A DNA stretch of 64,000 nt from Methylobacterium sp. PvR107 (lineage in GTDB: Bacteria > Pseudomonadota > Alphaproteobacteria > Rhizobiales > Beijerinckiaceae), in assembly GCF_017833295.1 (NCBI RefSeq), contig NZ_JAFIBW010000001.1:806001-870000 (forward strand). Reading direction: 5' to 3'. Numbering within the stretch: position 1 is the first letter of the stretch; every line of letters begins with the position of its first letter. Both the position numbers and the translations under genes were made by a program. Positions 17,758 through 26,659 of this stretch are shown here, piece by piece. A model generated the notes under the pieces. That model saw nothing but the letters and a program-made list of their open reading frames with translations, was not told the origin of the DNA and searched no databases.

Positions 17758-18413
17758 GCGGGGTCCAGGTAGGGTTCGAAGGCCGCCACGGTGACGACGC
17801 CGCCCGGGTCGCCGCTCTCACCCCAAAGATCCTGTGCGGTGAAGGCGACCGTGTAGAGCCAGGTCGGGTTCTCGCCCGCCCGATAGGCGTTGGTGTCGGG
17901 AAAGACGAAGACCCCGTCGACACGCAGGATCCGGCCGCGCTTGCCGCGCACGTAGCGCGGCAGCCGCGTATGGCCGGTCGGGTGGATGTTGCGCGCCAGG
18001 ACCGTGTCGCCGACCGCGAAGCGGGCGGGGGCATCGGCGGCGCGGCTGCTCGGGAAGCCGGCCCGGAAGCATTCCTCCAGGCCCTCGCCGGCCAGGATGC
18101 GGGCGACGGGCTTGGCCGGCTCCGCGGATCGGCCGGCTGCGATCTCGGCCGGCGTCGCGAGGCCGGTCGCCACGACCTGCTTCTCCAGGGCTTTCAGCCA
18201 GATCTCGTAGTAGCTCGACGCGAGGTATTCGGCCGGCGGGAGGGACTCGCGGTTGGCACGGCTGCCGTCGAGGTTCCAGGCACCGGTGTAGCCCATGGCC
18301 ATCGCCAGCGCGAAGACGCGCCGCTCCCACGCGGCATGGAAGACCGGCTCGTCCGGCTCCGGCACCACCGGCCCGAAACCATGCGCGCCGCCGAGATCCT
18401 GGGCGCCATTCAT
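17754..18413 (-). CDS. nthB: Nitrile hydratase subunit beta
   Basis: The 219-aa beta subunit of nitrile hydratase, which hydrates nitriles to amides with the alpha subunit. It starts [16 protein letters not shown], the family's typical opening. The helical region [15 protein letters not shown] and [14 protein letters not shown] follows. The C-terminal SH3-like barrel has [25 protein letters not shown] and [10 protein letters not shown]. Length and motifs are normal. The ATG overlaps the alpha stop by ATGA. Confidence 0.94.
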   Translation of the reverse strand: MNGAQDLGGAHGFGPVVPEPDEPVFHAAWERRVFALAMAMGYTGAWNLDGSRANRESLPPAEYLASSYYEIWLKALEKQVVATGLATPAEIAAGRSAEPAKPVARILAGEGLEECFRAGFPSSRAADAPARFAVGDTVLARNIHPTGHTRLPRYVRGKRGRILRVDGVFVFPDTNAYRAGENPTWLYTVAFTAQDLWGESGDPGGVVTVAAFEPYLDPA

Positions 18414-19060
18414 ACCGGCATCTCCACGGGCGCTGCCGCGATGCCCGTGGGCAGGCCCGTACCGATCATGGAATCGCGGGTGACGAGGGCGGCCAGCGCC
18501 TCCTCGGAGAATCCCTCGGTCTGCGCGGGCCGCATCGGCAGGACCATGTAGCGGGTCTCTGCGGTCGAATCCCAGACGGTGATCCGGGTGGTTTCGGGCA
18601 GCGTCACCCCGAACTCGGCCAGCACGCCGCGCGGATCGATCACCGCCCGGGCCCGATAGGGCGGCGCCTTGTACCAGACCGGCGGCAGGCCGAGCACCGG
18701 CCAGGGGTAGCAGGAGCACAGCGTGCAGACGACGAGGTTGTGGGTCTCGGGCGTGTTCTCGACAACCACCATGTGCTCGCCGCCGCGACCACCGATGTCG
18801 AGCTCCGCGATGGCCGGCGTGGCGTCTGCCAGGAGGCGCGCCCGGTAATCCGGATCCACCCAGGCCCGGGCCACCACGCGGGCGCCCGCATGCGGACCGA
18901 CCTTGGTCTCGTAGAGTTCGACCAGGGCATCGAGGGCCGCCGGGTCGATATAGCCCTTCTCGGTGAGCAGGGATTCGAGCGCCCGCACCCGCGCCTCCAC
19001 GGGGGTCAGGTCGCTACCATGATCGTGATCGTGATCGTGATGCGCGTGATCGTGGCTCAT
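18410..19060 (-). CDS. nthA: Nitrile hydratase subunit alpha, cobalt type, His-rich N-terminus
   Basis: The catalytic alpha subunit, 216 aa. The metal site VCTLCSC (residues 111-117) has Thr in the third position, which marks cobalt-type rather than iron-type enzymes; Cys115 and Cys117 would be oxidised to sulfinate and sulfenate. The first 15 residues are almost all His and Asp ([13 protein letters not shown]), encoded by a GATCAC-type hexamer run (19018-19057 on the + strand). I chose the ATG at 19060, preceded by GGGGAAGAGAG. First gene of a three-gene coupled operon. No amidase gene is in the window. Confidence 0.94.
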   Translation of the reverse strand: MSHDHAHHDHDHDHGSDLTPVEARVRALESLLTEKGYIDPAALDALVELYETKVGPHAGARVVARAWVDPDYRARLLADATPAIAELDIGGRGGEHMVVVENTPETHNLVVCTLCSCYPWPVLGLPPVWYKAPPYRARAVIDPRGVLAEFGVTLPETTRITVWDSTAETRYMVLPMRPAQTEGFSEEALAALVTRDSMIGTGLPTGIAAAPVEMPV

Positions 19061-19138
19061 CCCGCTCTCTTCCCCGCGCTCCAAGGCCGATGTCCAGCCG
19101 GATCAGCGCGCATCGGCGGCCATCCTGAGCCGCAGGAT

Positions 19139-19204
19139 ATACCAAACGGCAAGGCAGCGAACACCTTGCGCAAACAACCCGATTTCGTCGGGAGCGTTTG
19201 GTAT
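19139..19204. other. 66-nt element of three nested inverted repeats (three-way-junction fold)
   Basis: The outer arms ATACCAAACG (19139-19148) and CGTTTGGTAT (19195-19204) are perfect complements. Between them are two complete hairpins: GCAAGG (19149-19154) with CCTTGC (19164-19169), and CCCGA (19178-19182) with TCGGG (19188-19192). As RNA from either strand this folds as a compact three-way junction; as DNA it is a compound palindrome. It lies between the divergent nitrile hydratase and sigma-factor genes, ending 74 bp before the sigma ATG. It could be a leader element, a small RNA or a mobile palindromic repeat. Confidence 0.55.
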
Positions 19205-19278
19205 CGGTTCAGAATTATGCAGGTACCGACGTTAGATCGATTCCAGTATACCAGCTGGAGAGGGTTCAGGGTACGGCC

Positions 19279-19983
19279 ATGATGGATGACGCCGCGAAGC
19301 CGACAGCCGAGCCGGGGCATGAGCGGAGCGCGGGCGCTTATGCGACGATCCTCGGCCAGCATCTCGCCATGCCGATCCGCGACTATTTCAAGGTCGTCGA
19401 GCTGGAACCGCTGCCCGCGCAGCTTGTCACGCTGGTGACGCGCTTCGAGGCGGCGGTCGCGGCGCATGGCCAGAGCGTGGCCTTCGATTTCCGAACCGAC
19501 ATCATCAAGGCGCTTCCGGCCCTGCGCACCTTCGCGCTGTCGCTGGTCGGAGATGTGAGCCGCGCCGACGATCTCGTGCAGGAAACCTTCGTCAAGGCCT
19601 GGGCCAACCAAACGCGGTTCAGGCCCGGCACGAACTTCACCGCGTGGCTGTTCACCATCCTGCGCAACCAGTTCTACTCGGAGCTGCGCAAGCACCGGCG
19701 CGAGGTCGAGGACGTGGACGGGACGCATGCCGGCCAGATGACCAGCCCGTCCGACCAGGAAGATGCCAGCACGCTCAAGGTGGTCTGGGAGCGCCTCGGC
19801 GGCCTGCCGGCAGCGCAGCGGCAGGCCCTCCTGCTGGTCGGCGCCGAGGGGCACACCTACGAGGAGGCCGCGAACTTGCTCGGCTGCCAGGTGGGCACCG
19901 TGAAGAGCCGGGTCAGCCGCGCGCGTTCCTCGCTGCTCGACACCCTCGGCGTCGTGGTCGCCGGGCAGGTCCCGTCGCCGTGA
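19279..19983 (+). CDS. ecfG: EcfG-type (ECF15) sigma factor with NepR-like N-terminal segment
   Basis: A 234-aa ECF sigma factor. Region 2 (residues ~72-148) has DDLVQETFVKAW, FRPGTNFTAWLFTILRN and KHRREVEDVDG, the signature of EcfG, which drives the alphaproteobacterial general stress response. Region 4 (~165-220) has LPAAQRQALLLVGAEGHTYE and GTVKSRVSRAR. About 70 extra residues precede region 2. In them LGQHLAMPIRDYF and VVELEPLPAQLVTLVTRFE resemble the two helices of the anti-sigma factor NepR. The start is ATG 19279 or 19282; the frame is open to a TTG at 19198. EcfG paralogues are usual in Methylobacterium. No phyR or separate nepR is nearby. Confidence 0.85.
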   Translation: MMDDAAKPTAEPGHERSAGAYATILGQHLAMPIRDYFKVVELEPLPAQLVTLVTRFEAAVAAHGQSVAFDFRTDIIKALPALRTFALSLVGDVSRADDLVQETFVKAWANQTRFRPGTNFTAWLFTILRNQFYSELRKHRREVEDVDGTHAGQMTSPSDQEDASTLKVVWERLGGLPAAQRQALLLVGAEGHTYEEAANLLGCQVGTVKSRVSRARSSLLDTLGVVVAGQVPSP

Positions 19984-20192
19984 CGGCCTCCTGCCGCCGG
20001 ATCGGGTGGTCCGGCCGGCGGCTCCCACAGGGCGACCCGGCGCGGTGTCGGCGGGCGCGCGACACACGCTGCGATGGAATCGTTCCGCCGCGTTTCGGCT
20101 TAATTTCACTTTAAGGTTGAGACATCTACAGCGTTCTATCAGCTGCGCTGGGACCGTACTGATATTCGCGCCCGTTCCCGCTTGCTTGGCGA

Positions 20193-21884
20193 ATGAATAC
20201 CCTAAAGAACCTCAAGCTCACCAGCAAACTGGCGATCCCGGTTGCGATCCTGATCGCCGTCTCGCTCGGGATGGTTCTGCTGGCGCGATCCAATCTGAGC
20301 ACGCTGGACGCGATCACCCGCGCCACGGTCGAGGTCAGTGCCGGGCGCGTCATTCGCGTCCAGCAACTCGCCTTCGCCATCGACGAGACGACGATCCGCG
20401 ACAAGAACGCGATCATCGAGACGGATCCCAGCGTGCTCGCCCGGCAGGCCCAGCAGTTCGAGGCTGACAAGACCCGCGCCCTGACGCTGGCCGACGAGCT
20501 GATCGCGCTCTCCAGCTCACCGGAGCGCCGCGCCATCAACGCGGCGATCAAGTCTCAGCTCGTGACGTATCTCGCCTCGGTCGAGAAGGGCATGGGGTAC
20601 GGCCTGGCGGGCGATAAGCAGATGGCCGCCAAGATCTCCGGGAGCGCGAGCCGCGACGTCCGGCTGAAGCTGATCGACGAGCTCAACGGGCGCATCGCCG
20701 AGAACCAGCGGGACCTGAAGGCCGCGCAGGAGCGTGCCTCCGAGATCGCCGCCTCGGCCACGACGACGCTCACGGTCCTGGCGGCCGTCGGCCTGCTGGC
20801 CGCGACCGGTCTGCTCGCCGCGATCGCCGTCTTCGGGGTGGCGCGTCCGCTGAACGCGATGGCGGCCGATATGGGCCGCTTGGCGGCCGGTGAGCTGGAC
20901 GTGTCGGTCGTCGGGACCGAGCGCCGGGACGAGGTCGGCTCCCTGGCCCGCTCACTGCAGGTGTTCCGGGAGAACGCCGTGGAGGCGCGTGCCCTGGCGG
21001 TCGCCCAGGAGGCTGAGAACCAAGCCAAGATGCGCCGCGCCAATGTGCTCGACGATCTGACCCGGAGCTTCGAGCGCAGCGTCTCCGTGCTGACCCAAAG
21101 CCTGGCGGGGGCGGCCACCGAGATGGAGGCCACCGCGCGGGCGATGACCGCCACCGCCGACGAGACCACGGACCAGAGTGTCTCGGCGGCCGGCGCGGCC
21201 CAGCAGACCTCGGCCAACGTGCAGACGGTAGCGGCGGCCAGCGAAGAGATGTCGGCCTCGGTCGCCGAGATCGTCCATCAGGTGAGCCACGCGTCGCGGA
21301 TCGCCGGCGAGGCTGTCGAGACGGCGCGCCGGACCGACGCGACCGTGCAGAGGCTGACCGGCACGGCCGAGCGCATCAGCACGGCCGTCTCGCTGATCAC
21401 CGACATCGCCAGCCAGACCAACCTCCTCGCGCTCAATGCCACGATCGAGGCGGCGCGGGCCGGCGAGGCCGGCCGCGGCTTCGCGGTGGTTGCCGCCGAG
21501 GTCAAGGAACTGGCCGGTCAGACCGGTCGGGCCACCGGTGAGATCGGCGAGCGCATCGCGGAGATCCAGTCCGCCACGCGGGAGGCTGTCGCCGACATCC
21601 AGCAGATTGCCCGCGTGATCGGCGACATGTCCGCCTACGCGGCGAGCATCGCTGCCGCCATGGAGGAGCAGGGCGCGGCGACCCAGGAGATCACCCGCAA
21701 TGTTCAGGAAGCCGCCCGCGGCACCGAGCAGGTCACCCACAATATCGGCGCGGTCCGGTCGGGGGCCGGCCAGACGAGCGCGGCCGCCACGCAGGTCCTC
21801 AGCTCGGCGCAGGAGCTGGCCCGGCATTCGGAGAGCCTCACCCACGAGGTCTCCGCGTTCCTGGCCGGCGTGAAGGCGGCCTGA
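20193..21884 (+). CDS. Methyl-accepting chemotaxis protein
   Basis: A transmembrane chemoreceptor of 563 aa. Transmembrane 1 is at residues ~13-30, followed by a periplasmic four-helix-bundle-like region to ~185. Transmembrane 2 is at ~190-215, then a HAMP domain ([20 protein letters not shown]). The cytoplasmic signalling domain carries the hairpin tip [20 protein letters not shown], which contacts CheA/CheW. It lies 209 bp after the sigma gene on the same strand and is followed by a strong hairpin. Ligand unknown. Confidence 0.93.
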   Translation: MNTLKNLKLTSKLAIPVAILIAVSLGMVLLARSNLSTLDAITRATVEVSAGRVIRVQQLAFAIDETTIRDKNAIIETDPSVLARQAQQFEADKTRALTLADELIALSSSPERRAINAAIKSQLVTYLASVEKGMGYGLAGDKQMAAKISGSASRDVRLKLIDELNGRIAENQRDLKAAQERASEIAASATTTLTVLAAVGLLAATGLLAAIAVFGVARPLNAMAADMGRLAAGELDVSVVGTERRDEVGSLARSLQVFRENAVEARALAVAQEAENQAKMRRANVLDDLTRSFERSVSVLTQSLAGAATEMEATARAMTATADETTDQSVSAAGAAQQTSANVQTVAAASEEMSASVAEIVHQVSHASRIAGEAVETARRTDATVQRLTGTAERISTAVSLITDIASQTNLLALNATIEAARAGEAGRGFAVVAAEVKELAGQTGRATGEIGERIAEIQSATREAVADIQQIARVIGDMSAYAASIAAAMEEQGAATQEITRNVQEAARGTEQVTHNIGAVRSGAGQTSAAATQVLSSAQELARHSESLTHEVSAFLAGVKAA

Positions 21885-21902
21885 TCCAGCCTATCGCTCG
21901 TT

Positions 21903-21942
21903 CGAGGCCCGCCCGGCCAATGCCGCGGCGGGCCTCGTCGTT
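21903..21942 (+). terminator. Terminator-like hairpin after the chemoreceptor gene
   Basis: A perfect 11-bp stem, CGAGGCCCGCC (21903-21913) with GGCGGGCCTCG (21927-21937) and a 13-nt loop, begins 19 bp past the stop codon. It is followed by TCGTTGC rather than a clean T run. Confidence 0.6.
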
Positions 21943-22152
21943 GCAGGGGCTGCGTTCCCGTGACGGCCCGAGACGCAGGCCGACCCGGCGCCGGGCCGAG
22001 CCGGCGGCCAGGCTGTGTCGTTACAAAACGTTACCTTTCGGGCTGGACCGCAAAACCGCAGCAAATCCCCGGCGCGATGGTCCTGCGGTGGCGCCGCAGA
22101 AGCCGCCCGCCCCAATGCGGGTTCGCAGACGGTCGTCCGGAGAAGATGTCCG

Positions 22153-22371
22153 ATGAAGAAGCCCATGCTCGCCCTGATCGGCCTCGTCGCGTTCTCAGCC
22201 ACCCTGGGTTCAGCCACGGCACCCGCCTCCGCGCTGGGCGCCTGCGGTCCGAACGGCCACCGCAATGCCTGGGGCCGCTGCGTGTGGGGCGGGCAGAACC
22301 AGGCATGGTGCCTGCGCCATCGCGGCCATGTCGCGGGCTACGGTCCCTATGGAACGCGGTGGTGCCGCTGA
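22153..22371 (+). CDS. Small secreted Cys/Gly-rich protein
   Basis: A 72-aa precursor. An N-terminal signal peptide (MKKPMLALIGLVAFSATLGS, cleavage likely after ASA) leaves a mature peptide of about 43 residues with CGPNGHRNAWGRC, W-C-L and a terminal WCR. The Gly/Arg/Trp/Cys-rich style matches small exported proteins of unknown function that are frequent in Methylobacterium. The ATG at 22153 follows GGAGAAGATGTCCG. Four Cys suggest disulfides. Confidence 0.7.
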   Translation: MKKPMLALIGLVAFSATLGSATAPASALGACGPNGHRNAWGRCVWGGQNQAWCLRHRGHVAGYGPYGTRWCR

Positions 22372-22435
22372 TCGGGGACGCGCTCTCGCGCGGGGAGCCA
22401 CCGGCGGTCGCGTCACCGGGCAGGCTCTGAAAAGG

Positions 22436-22468
22436 CCGGATGCCGATGGCTCTCAGCCATGCATCCGG
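22436..22468. terminator. Bidirectional terminator-like hairpin between convergent genes
   Basis: CCGGATGC (22436-22443) pairs perfectly with GCATCCGG (22461-22468). Inside it ATGGCT (22446-22451) pairs with AGCCAT (22455-22460) across a 3-nt loop, with only a 2-nt bulge. It lies between the rightward secreted-protein gene and leftward Trm112 gene. Confidence 0.6.
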
Positions 22469-22556
22469 TCGTTCGAGGCCAGCGGGGCAAGTCGGTGCGG
22501 CTGCGCCCACGGATTGCTGAGCTGCGCGCGGTGTGACCGGCGCGACCAGGCAGCCC

Positions 22557-22766
22557 TCAATCGGTCAGTGGCCGGGCCTCCTCCGGCAGCATGATCGGGA
22601 TGCCGTCGCGGATCGGGTAGGCGAGCTTCGCCGAGCGGCTGATCAGCTCCTGCCGGGCAGAATCATATTCCAGCGTGCCCTTGGTCAGAGGGCAGACCAG
22701 GATCTCCAAAAGCTTCGGGTCGACGCGGGTCGCCTCGACGGCGGTGGTGAGGTCGTTGGACATCAA
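22557..22766 (-). CDS. Trm112-family small zinc-ribbon-like protein
   Basis: A 69-aa member of the Trm112/YcaR family: [20 protein letters not shown], then [20 protein letters not shown] and LPEEARPL match the family throughout. In eukaryotes Trm112 activates methyltransferases; bacterial members are small and their partners are mostly unknown. Only one Cys of the ribbon remains, so zinc binding is doubtful, as in other bacterial members. It is the last gene of the leftward group CnoX, Lon-substrate-binding, Trm112, with 9 bp to its neighbour. The start may be either of two adjacent ATGs. Confidence 0.88.
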   Translation of the reverse strand: MMSNDLTTAVEATRVDPKLLEILVCPLTKGTLEYDSARQELISRSAKLAYPIRDGIPIMLPEEARPLTD

Positions 22767-22775
22767 GGGTGCAAC

Positions 22776-23444
22776 CTATTGCATCGGCGATTCGGGGCTC
22801 GAGCCGCGAACCAGTTCCATCTGCGTGACCGCGATCAGGATCTCGGCCCGTGTCTTCAGGTCGGGGGCCTCCAGCATCGCCTGCTTCTCGCGGACGCCGA
22901 ACGGGCTCATCATGCACAGGGCGTTGACCAGCGCCTCGTCGGGCGCCTCGTCGATCCCGGCCCAGTCCACCTTGAGGTCGTTCGAGTCCACGAAGTCGCG
23001 CAGCGCCTTGAGGACACCCTCGCGGTCGACAAGCTCCTCGCCCGCCCGCGGCTCGAAGTCCACCGCGAAGGCGTCATAGGAGACGTGGCAGCGCCGATAG
23101 GGCCCGACCGAGGCAATCTCGCTCTCGACCCGGAACCGGCTGATACCGGTCAGCGAGATCAGATAGCGGCCGTCGCCGGTCTCCGCATATTGCGTCACCC
23201 GGCCCGCGCAGCCGACCCGGTAGAGCTTCGGGTTCGCCGCTGCCCCCGGGCTTTCGGGATCGGGCTGGATTATGCCGATGATCCGGTCGGTGCGCATCGC
23301 GTCGTCGACCATCGCCAGGTAGCGCGGCTCGAAGATGTTCAGCGGCATCTGCCCGCGTGGGAGCAGGAGCGCCCCCGACAGGGGGAAGACCGGGATCACG
23401 GCCGGACAGTCCGCGGGGCCCTTGTAGCTCGCATGGGTGCTCAT
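22776..23444 (-). CDS. Lon protease substrate-binding (LON N-domain) protein
   Basis: A 222-aa stand-alone LON-type N-terminal domain protein without ATPase or protease parts. Diagnostic segments are IPVFPLSGALLLPRGQMPLN, IFEPRYLAMVDDAM, IGIIQPD, GCAGRVTQYAETGDGRYLI and LTGISRFRV. The C-terminal helical part ends in KTRAEILIAVTQMEL. Such proteins sit next to cnoX and Trm112 genes in many alphaproteobacteria and are thought to bind protein substrates. Biochemical role not established. Confidence 0.88.
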   Translation of the reverse strand: MSTHASYKGPADCPAVIPVFPLSGALLLPRGQMPLNIFEPRYLAMVDDAMRTDRIIGIIQPDPESPGAAANPKLYRVGCAGRVTQYAETGDGRYLISLTGISRFRVESEIASVGPYRRCHVSYDAFAVDFEPRAGEELVDREGVLKALRDFVDSNDLKVDWAGIDEAPDEALVNALCMMSPFGVREKQAMLEAPDLKTRAEILIAVTQMELVRGSSPESPMQ

Positions 23445-23493
23445 GGCGCCTCCCAGAGGGACCGAAGGGTGGGCCGGCGCCCGAGCCGGCGCC

Positions 23494-24408
23494 TCACGAG
23501 AACAGAAGCGCCGAGAGCTTGCGCCGACCGCGGATCGTGTCCGGGTCCATCACGCCCCAAGCCTCGAAGAACTGCAGCAGCTGCCTGCGCGCGCCGTCCT
23601 CGTTCCAGTCCTTATCGCGCTTGCGCAGCTCGATCAGGTGGTCGACGGCCTGGCCACGCTCGCCCCGCGCCGCGAGGCCGAGCGCGAGATCGAACCGGGC
23701 TTGATGCGCATCCGGATCAGCCTCCACGTCCCGTTGCAGACCCGCAAGATCGCCCAGCGCGGCGGCCTGCTCGGCGAGCTCGAGGGCGGCGCGGACGCCG
23801 GCCAGCGCCGGATCGCCGGCCTTCGCCTCCGGGACCATCGCCAGCACACGCTTGGCGTTCTCGATCTCGCCCGCATCCAGCTGCATCTTGGCAAGGCCAG
23901 CCAGCGCCGTGACGTTGTCGGGCTGCTGCTCGAGCACGGCGGCGTAGATCTCGGCGGCGCCCGCGAGGTCGCCCTCCTCGATCAGGACGGCGGCGTCCGC
24001 GAGCGCCGCCTCGACCGGATCCTGCACCGGGCCGGCCACGCGCCCGATCAACTCCTTGATCTGGCTCTCGGGCACCGCGCCCATGAAGCCGTCGACCGGC
24101 TGGCCCTTCTGGAAGACGATCACCGCCGGGATCGACTGGATGCCGAGCTGGCCCGCAATCGAGGGATGCTCGTCGATGTTCATCTTGACCAGGGCGACAG
24201 CCCCGGCAGCCTCCCGGACAACCTTCTCCAGCACCGGGGTCAGCTGCTTGCACGGCCCGCACCAGGGTGCCCAGAAATCGACAAGCACCGGTCGGTGCAT
24301 CGACTCGGCGATCACGTCCTGGCGGAAGCCCGCGGTCGTGGTGTCCTTGATCAGGGAGCCGGTATCGCCGGCCGGGACGCCGCCCCCGGCGAGGGTGTCG
24401 TTGAGCAT
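23494..24408 (-). CDS. cnoX: CnoX/YbbN-type thioredoxin-TPR co-chaperone
   Basis: A 304-aa two-part protein. The N-terminal thioredoxin domain (residues ~18-125) has the active-site WCGPC in VDFWAPWCGPCKQL and the cis-Pro segment IQSIPAVIVF. TPR-like helical repeats occupy ~130-300 (PVEAALADAAVLIEEGDLAG, then DNVTALAGLAKMQLDAGEIE). E. coli CnoX protects substrates under oxidative stress and passes them to GroEL. Here the redox Cys pair is kept, unlike E. coli CnoX (SxxC). It leads the leftward group with the LON-domain and Trm112 genes. Confidence 0.9.
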   Translation of the reverse strand: MLNDTLAGGGVPAGDTGSLIKDTTTAGFRQDVIAESMHRPVLVDFWAPWCGPCKQLTPVLEKVVREAAGAVALVKMNIDEHPSIAGQLGIQSIPAVIVFQKGQPVDGFMGAVPESQIKELIGRVAGPVQDPVEAALADAAVLIEEGDLAGAAEIYAAVLEQQPDNVTALAGLAKMQLDAGEIENAKRVLAMVPEAKAGDPALAGVRAALELAEQAAALGDLAGLQRDVEADPDAHQARFDLALGLAARGERGQAVDHLIELRKRDKDWNEDGARRQLLQFFEAWGVMDPDTIRGRRKLSALLFS

Positions 24409-24489
24409 CGGTCTCGCTTCGGAACCTTTTTCGTGAAGGGCCTTAAATGGGGCTTCCCAGGCCGTCTGACCAGTCCGGACGCCGTCGGC

Positions 24490-24957
24490 TCAGCGGGCTG
24501 GTGCGGGACCGGGCGCCCCGGCCGCCGCCTTGGCGGCCGTCACGAATGTTCCCGCGAAAGCGCGGCCGTCGGCGGCGTTGGCGTCGCAGGTGATGGCCGT
24601 GCGGCCGGGTTCCGGCGTGGAGAAGCGGCAGGCGCCGATCGCCAGGGTGGGTCCGGCATCCTTGCCGATCATCACGACATTGATCGGCTGGAGCGGATCG
24701 GTCTCTTCGGTAGCCTCCTGCTGGGCGCCATTGCCGCTGAAGCTGAGCGTCTGACCGTCGGAGGTGGTGAAGTCGAAGCTCGTACGGTTCCGGCTCACCG
24801 CGTTCATCAGGACGTTGCTGCAGGATTGGCTCAGGTCCTGCGTGCCGATCACCAGCCTCTCGCAGGTGCCTTCCAGCCGTAACGCCGCCTGGGCCCGCGC
24901 CGCGGACGGCAGGCCGAGAAGGGCGCAGAGCAGGGCGAGACGCAGGCTGTTGATCAT
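24490..24957 (-). CDS. Exported protein of unknown function
   Basis: A 155-aa protein with a clear signal peptide (MINSLRLALLCALLGLPSAA, cleavage after ARAQA). The mature part is beta-rich: LRLEGTCERLVIGTQDLSQ, FDFTTSDGQTLSFSGNGAQ and AITCDANAADGRAFAGTFV, with four Cys that could form two disulfides. No named family is recognised. The ATG at 24957 is chosen because the signal peptide starts there; the upstream open frame is Arg-rich noise. It precedes cnoX by 81 bp on the same strand. Confidence 0.75.
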   Translation of the reverse strand: MINSLRLALLCALLGLPSAARAQAALRLEGTCERLVIGTQDLSQSCSNVLMNAVSRNRTSFDFTTSDGQTLSFSGNGAQQEATEETDPLQPINVVMIGKDAGPTLAIGACRFSTPEPGRTAITCDANAADGRAFAGTFVTAAKAAAGAPGPAPAR

Positions 24958-25076
24958 GGCGTGTCGGGCATCCTCCGGTTGAGAGCCGAACTTAGGCGCG
25001 CCATGACGGCCGTCGAGGGGCGCGGCACATCGTCCGGCCTCGGATCGCCCGCAAACTGCTGAACATGCCCTCCCCC

Positions 25077-25163
25077 ATCTTCGTGCGCGGAGCGCGGCAA
25101 TCCAGCGGCGGCACGCTCGCCGAGGTCCCCCCGCCACCCCGGCTTGCTCCGCTCGCAATGACG
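25077..25163. repeat. Imperfect intergenic inverted repeat (REP-like), copy 2
   Basis: The left arm ends GAGCGCGGCAATCCAGC and the right arm reads CGGCTTGCTCCGCTCGCAA then TGACG. Both arms share GCAATCCAG and CGCAATGACG-type cores with the element at 16161-16255. It lies in the 237-bp gap between two leftward genes. Confidence 0.5.
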
Positions 25164-25194
25164 CGGGGCGAGCCAAGCCGGTTTCAGAAGCCCG

Positions 25195-26172
25195 CTACGC
25201 GCCGAAGCGCAGGCCACGGTCGTTCGGGGCCGAGAAGTCCAGATCCGGTCCGAGCGGTACGATGCCGGTCGGATTGATGGTTGGATGGCTCTCGTAATAG
25301 TGCCGCTTGATATGGGTCAGGTTCACGGTCGGCGCGACGCCCGGAAGGGCGTAGTGGTCGCGCAGGTAATTCGACAGGTTCGGATAATCCGCGATCCGGC
25401 GCTTGTTGCACTTGAAGTGGCCGACATAGACCGCGTCGAACCGCACCAGAGTGGTGAACAGACGGATATCCGCCTCGGTCAGCCGGTCGCCGCAAAGGTA
25501 GCGGTTCCGGCCGAGCCGCTCCTCCAGGGCATCGAGTTCCGCGAACAGAGCCTCGAAGGCGTTCGCGTAGGCGTCCTGCGCGGTGGCGAATCCCGCCTTG
25601 TAGACGCCGTTGTTCACGCGGTCGTAGACGCGGGCGTTCACCGCATCGATTTCGGCGCGCAGGTCTTCGGGGTAGAGATCCGGCCCGGTGCCGCCGAAGG
25701 CATCGTTCAGCATCCGCAGGATTTCGGCGGATTCGTTCGACACGATGGTCGCGCGCTGCCGGTCCCACAGCACCGGCACGGTCACGCGGCCGGTATAGGA
25801 TGAGTCCGCCGCACGATAGACCTCGTAGAGGCGCCTGGCGCCGTGGATCGGGTCCGGCGTCGCGCGGGGCGTATCGCCGAACACCCAGCCCTCCGCGCCC
25901 ATATGCGGATCGACAACCGAGACGGTGACCGCCGTCTCCAGACCTTTGAGGGCACGCCCGATCAGCGTGCGGTGAGCCCAGGGGCAGGCCAGCGAGACGT
26001 ATAGGTGGTAGCGGCCCGGCTCGGCGCGGAAGCCGCCCTCGCCCGACGGTCCCGGTGCCCCGTCTGCCGTGACCCAGTTGCGGAAGGCCGAGGCCTTGCG
26101 CTCGAAGCGCCCGCCCGTCGCGGCGGTGTCGTACCATTGGTCGCGCCAGACGCCGTCTACGAGGAGACCCAT
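25195..26172 (-). CDS. Xi-class glutathione S-transferase (glutathionyl-hydroquinone reductase)
   Basis: A 325-aa enzyme that reduces S-glutathionyl-hydroquinones, of the EcM4/YqjG/PcpF type. The catalytic Cys lies in the family motif LACPWAHRTLI (near residue 60). The C-terminal domain has NNGVYKAGFATAQDAY, RYLCGDRLTEADIRLFTTLV and FDAVYVGHFKCNKRRI, followed by HYYESHPTINPTGIVPLGP, all typical of the xi class. The ATG at 26172 gives MGLLVDGVWRDQWYDT, the standard start; the frame stays open far upstream without homology. Confidence 0.92.
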   Translation of the reverse strand: MGLLVDGVWRDQWYDTAATGGRFERKASAFRNWVTADGAPGPSGEGGFRAEPGRYHLYVSLACPWAHRTLIGRALKGLETAVTVSVVDPHMGAEGWVFGDTPRATPDPIHGARRLYEVYRAADSSYTGRVTVPVLWDRQRATIVSNESAEILRMLNDAFGGTGPDLYPEDLRAEIDAVNARVYDRVNNGVYKAGFATAQDAYANAFEALFAELDALEERLGRNRYLCGDRLTEADIRLFTTLVRFDAVYVGHFKCNKRRIADYPNLSNYLRDHYALPGVAPTVNLTHIKRHYYESHPTINPTGIVPLGPDLDFSAPNDRGLRFGA

Positions 26173-26434
26173 CGCCGTATCCCGTTCCCAGTAAGACTCC
26201 GAACGAGATGGGCACGGTACGGCGCGCGGACAGTCGGCCGGAGACATTCTTGCGGCCCCGTGTCTCCGGCGCGCGGGACGGTCGTTCCCGGCCGCCTGCG
26301 AATTCACTGCAAGGCAGGTTTGCGCGCGGCCTTCTGTTGCAGTGCAGCAAAATCCGGCATGTCTCGGGGCGCTCGCCCGCTGGATGTCCGAAGGACGGCC
26401 CGATTTCGGCGGGACATTGAACGGAGGTGGTGTG

Positions 26435-26659
26435 ATGTCGTTCGCGCTGGTGCCCGTCGCCGAGGCGGCTCTGTTCACGTTCGGGTGCCTGGTGATCCAT
26501 GCCCTGCGACGCCACGCGGACGTGGTCACGGCGACGCTCGCGTGCCTCGCGACCCTCTTGGTGCTGATGATCGGGATCGCCTACGCGCCGGAATCCTTCG
26601 CCCAGTATCAGGCAGCGAGCATCAACGACTTCACCCGTATGGATCCGGCGATCTACTGA
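26435..26659 (+). CDS. Small two-helix membrane protein, function unknown
   Basis: A 74-aa protein with two hydrophobic segments, about residues 6-24 and 32-50 (VVTATLACLATLLVLMIGIA), and a short polar tail ending MDPAIY. ACGGAGGTGG stands just upstream of the ATG at 26435. It is divergent from the GST gene and its last codons overlap the stop of the leftward AlgX-like gene by 7 bp. No family recognised. Confidence 0.6.
   Translation: MSFALVPVAEAALFTFGCLVIHALRRHADVVTATLACLATLLVLMIGIAYAPESFAQYQAASINDFTRMDPAIY

Noticed and set aside
19206..19233. Possible EcfG-type promoter (GGTTC ... CGTT) before the sigma gene
   Set aside because: Only three of five -35 bases match GGAAC and the 19-nt spacing is too long.
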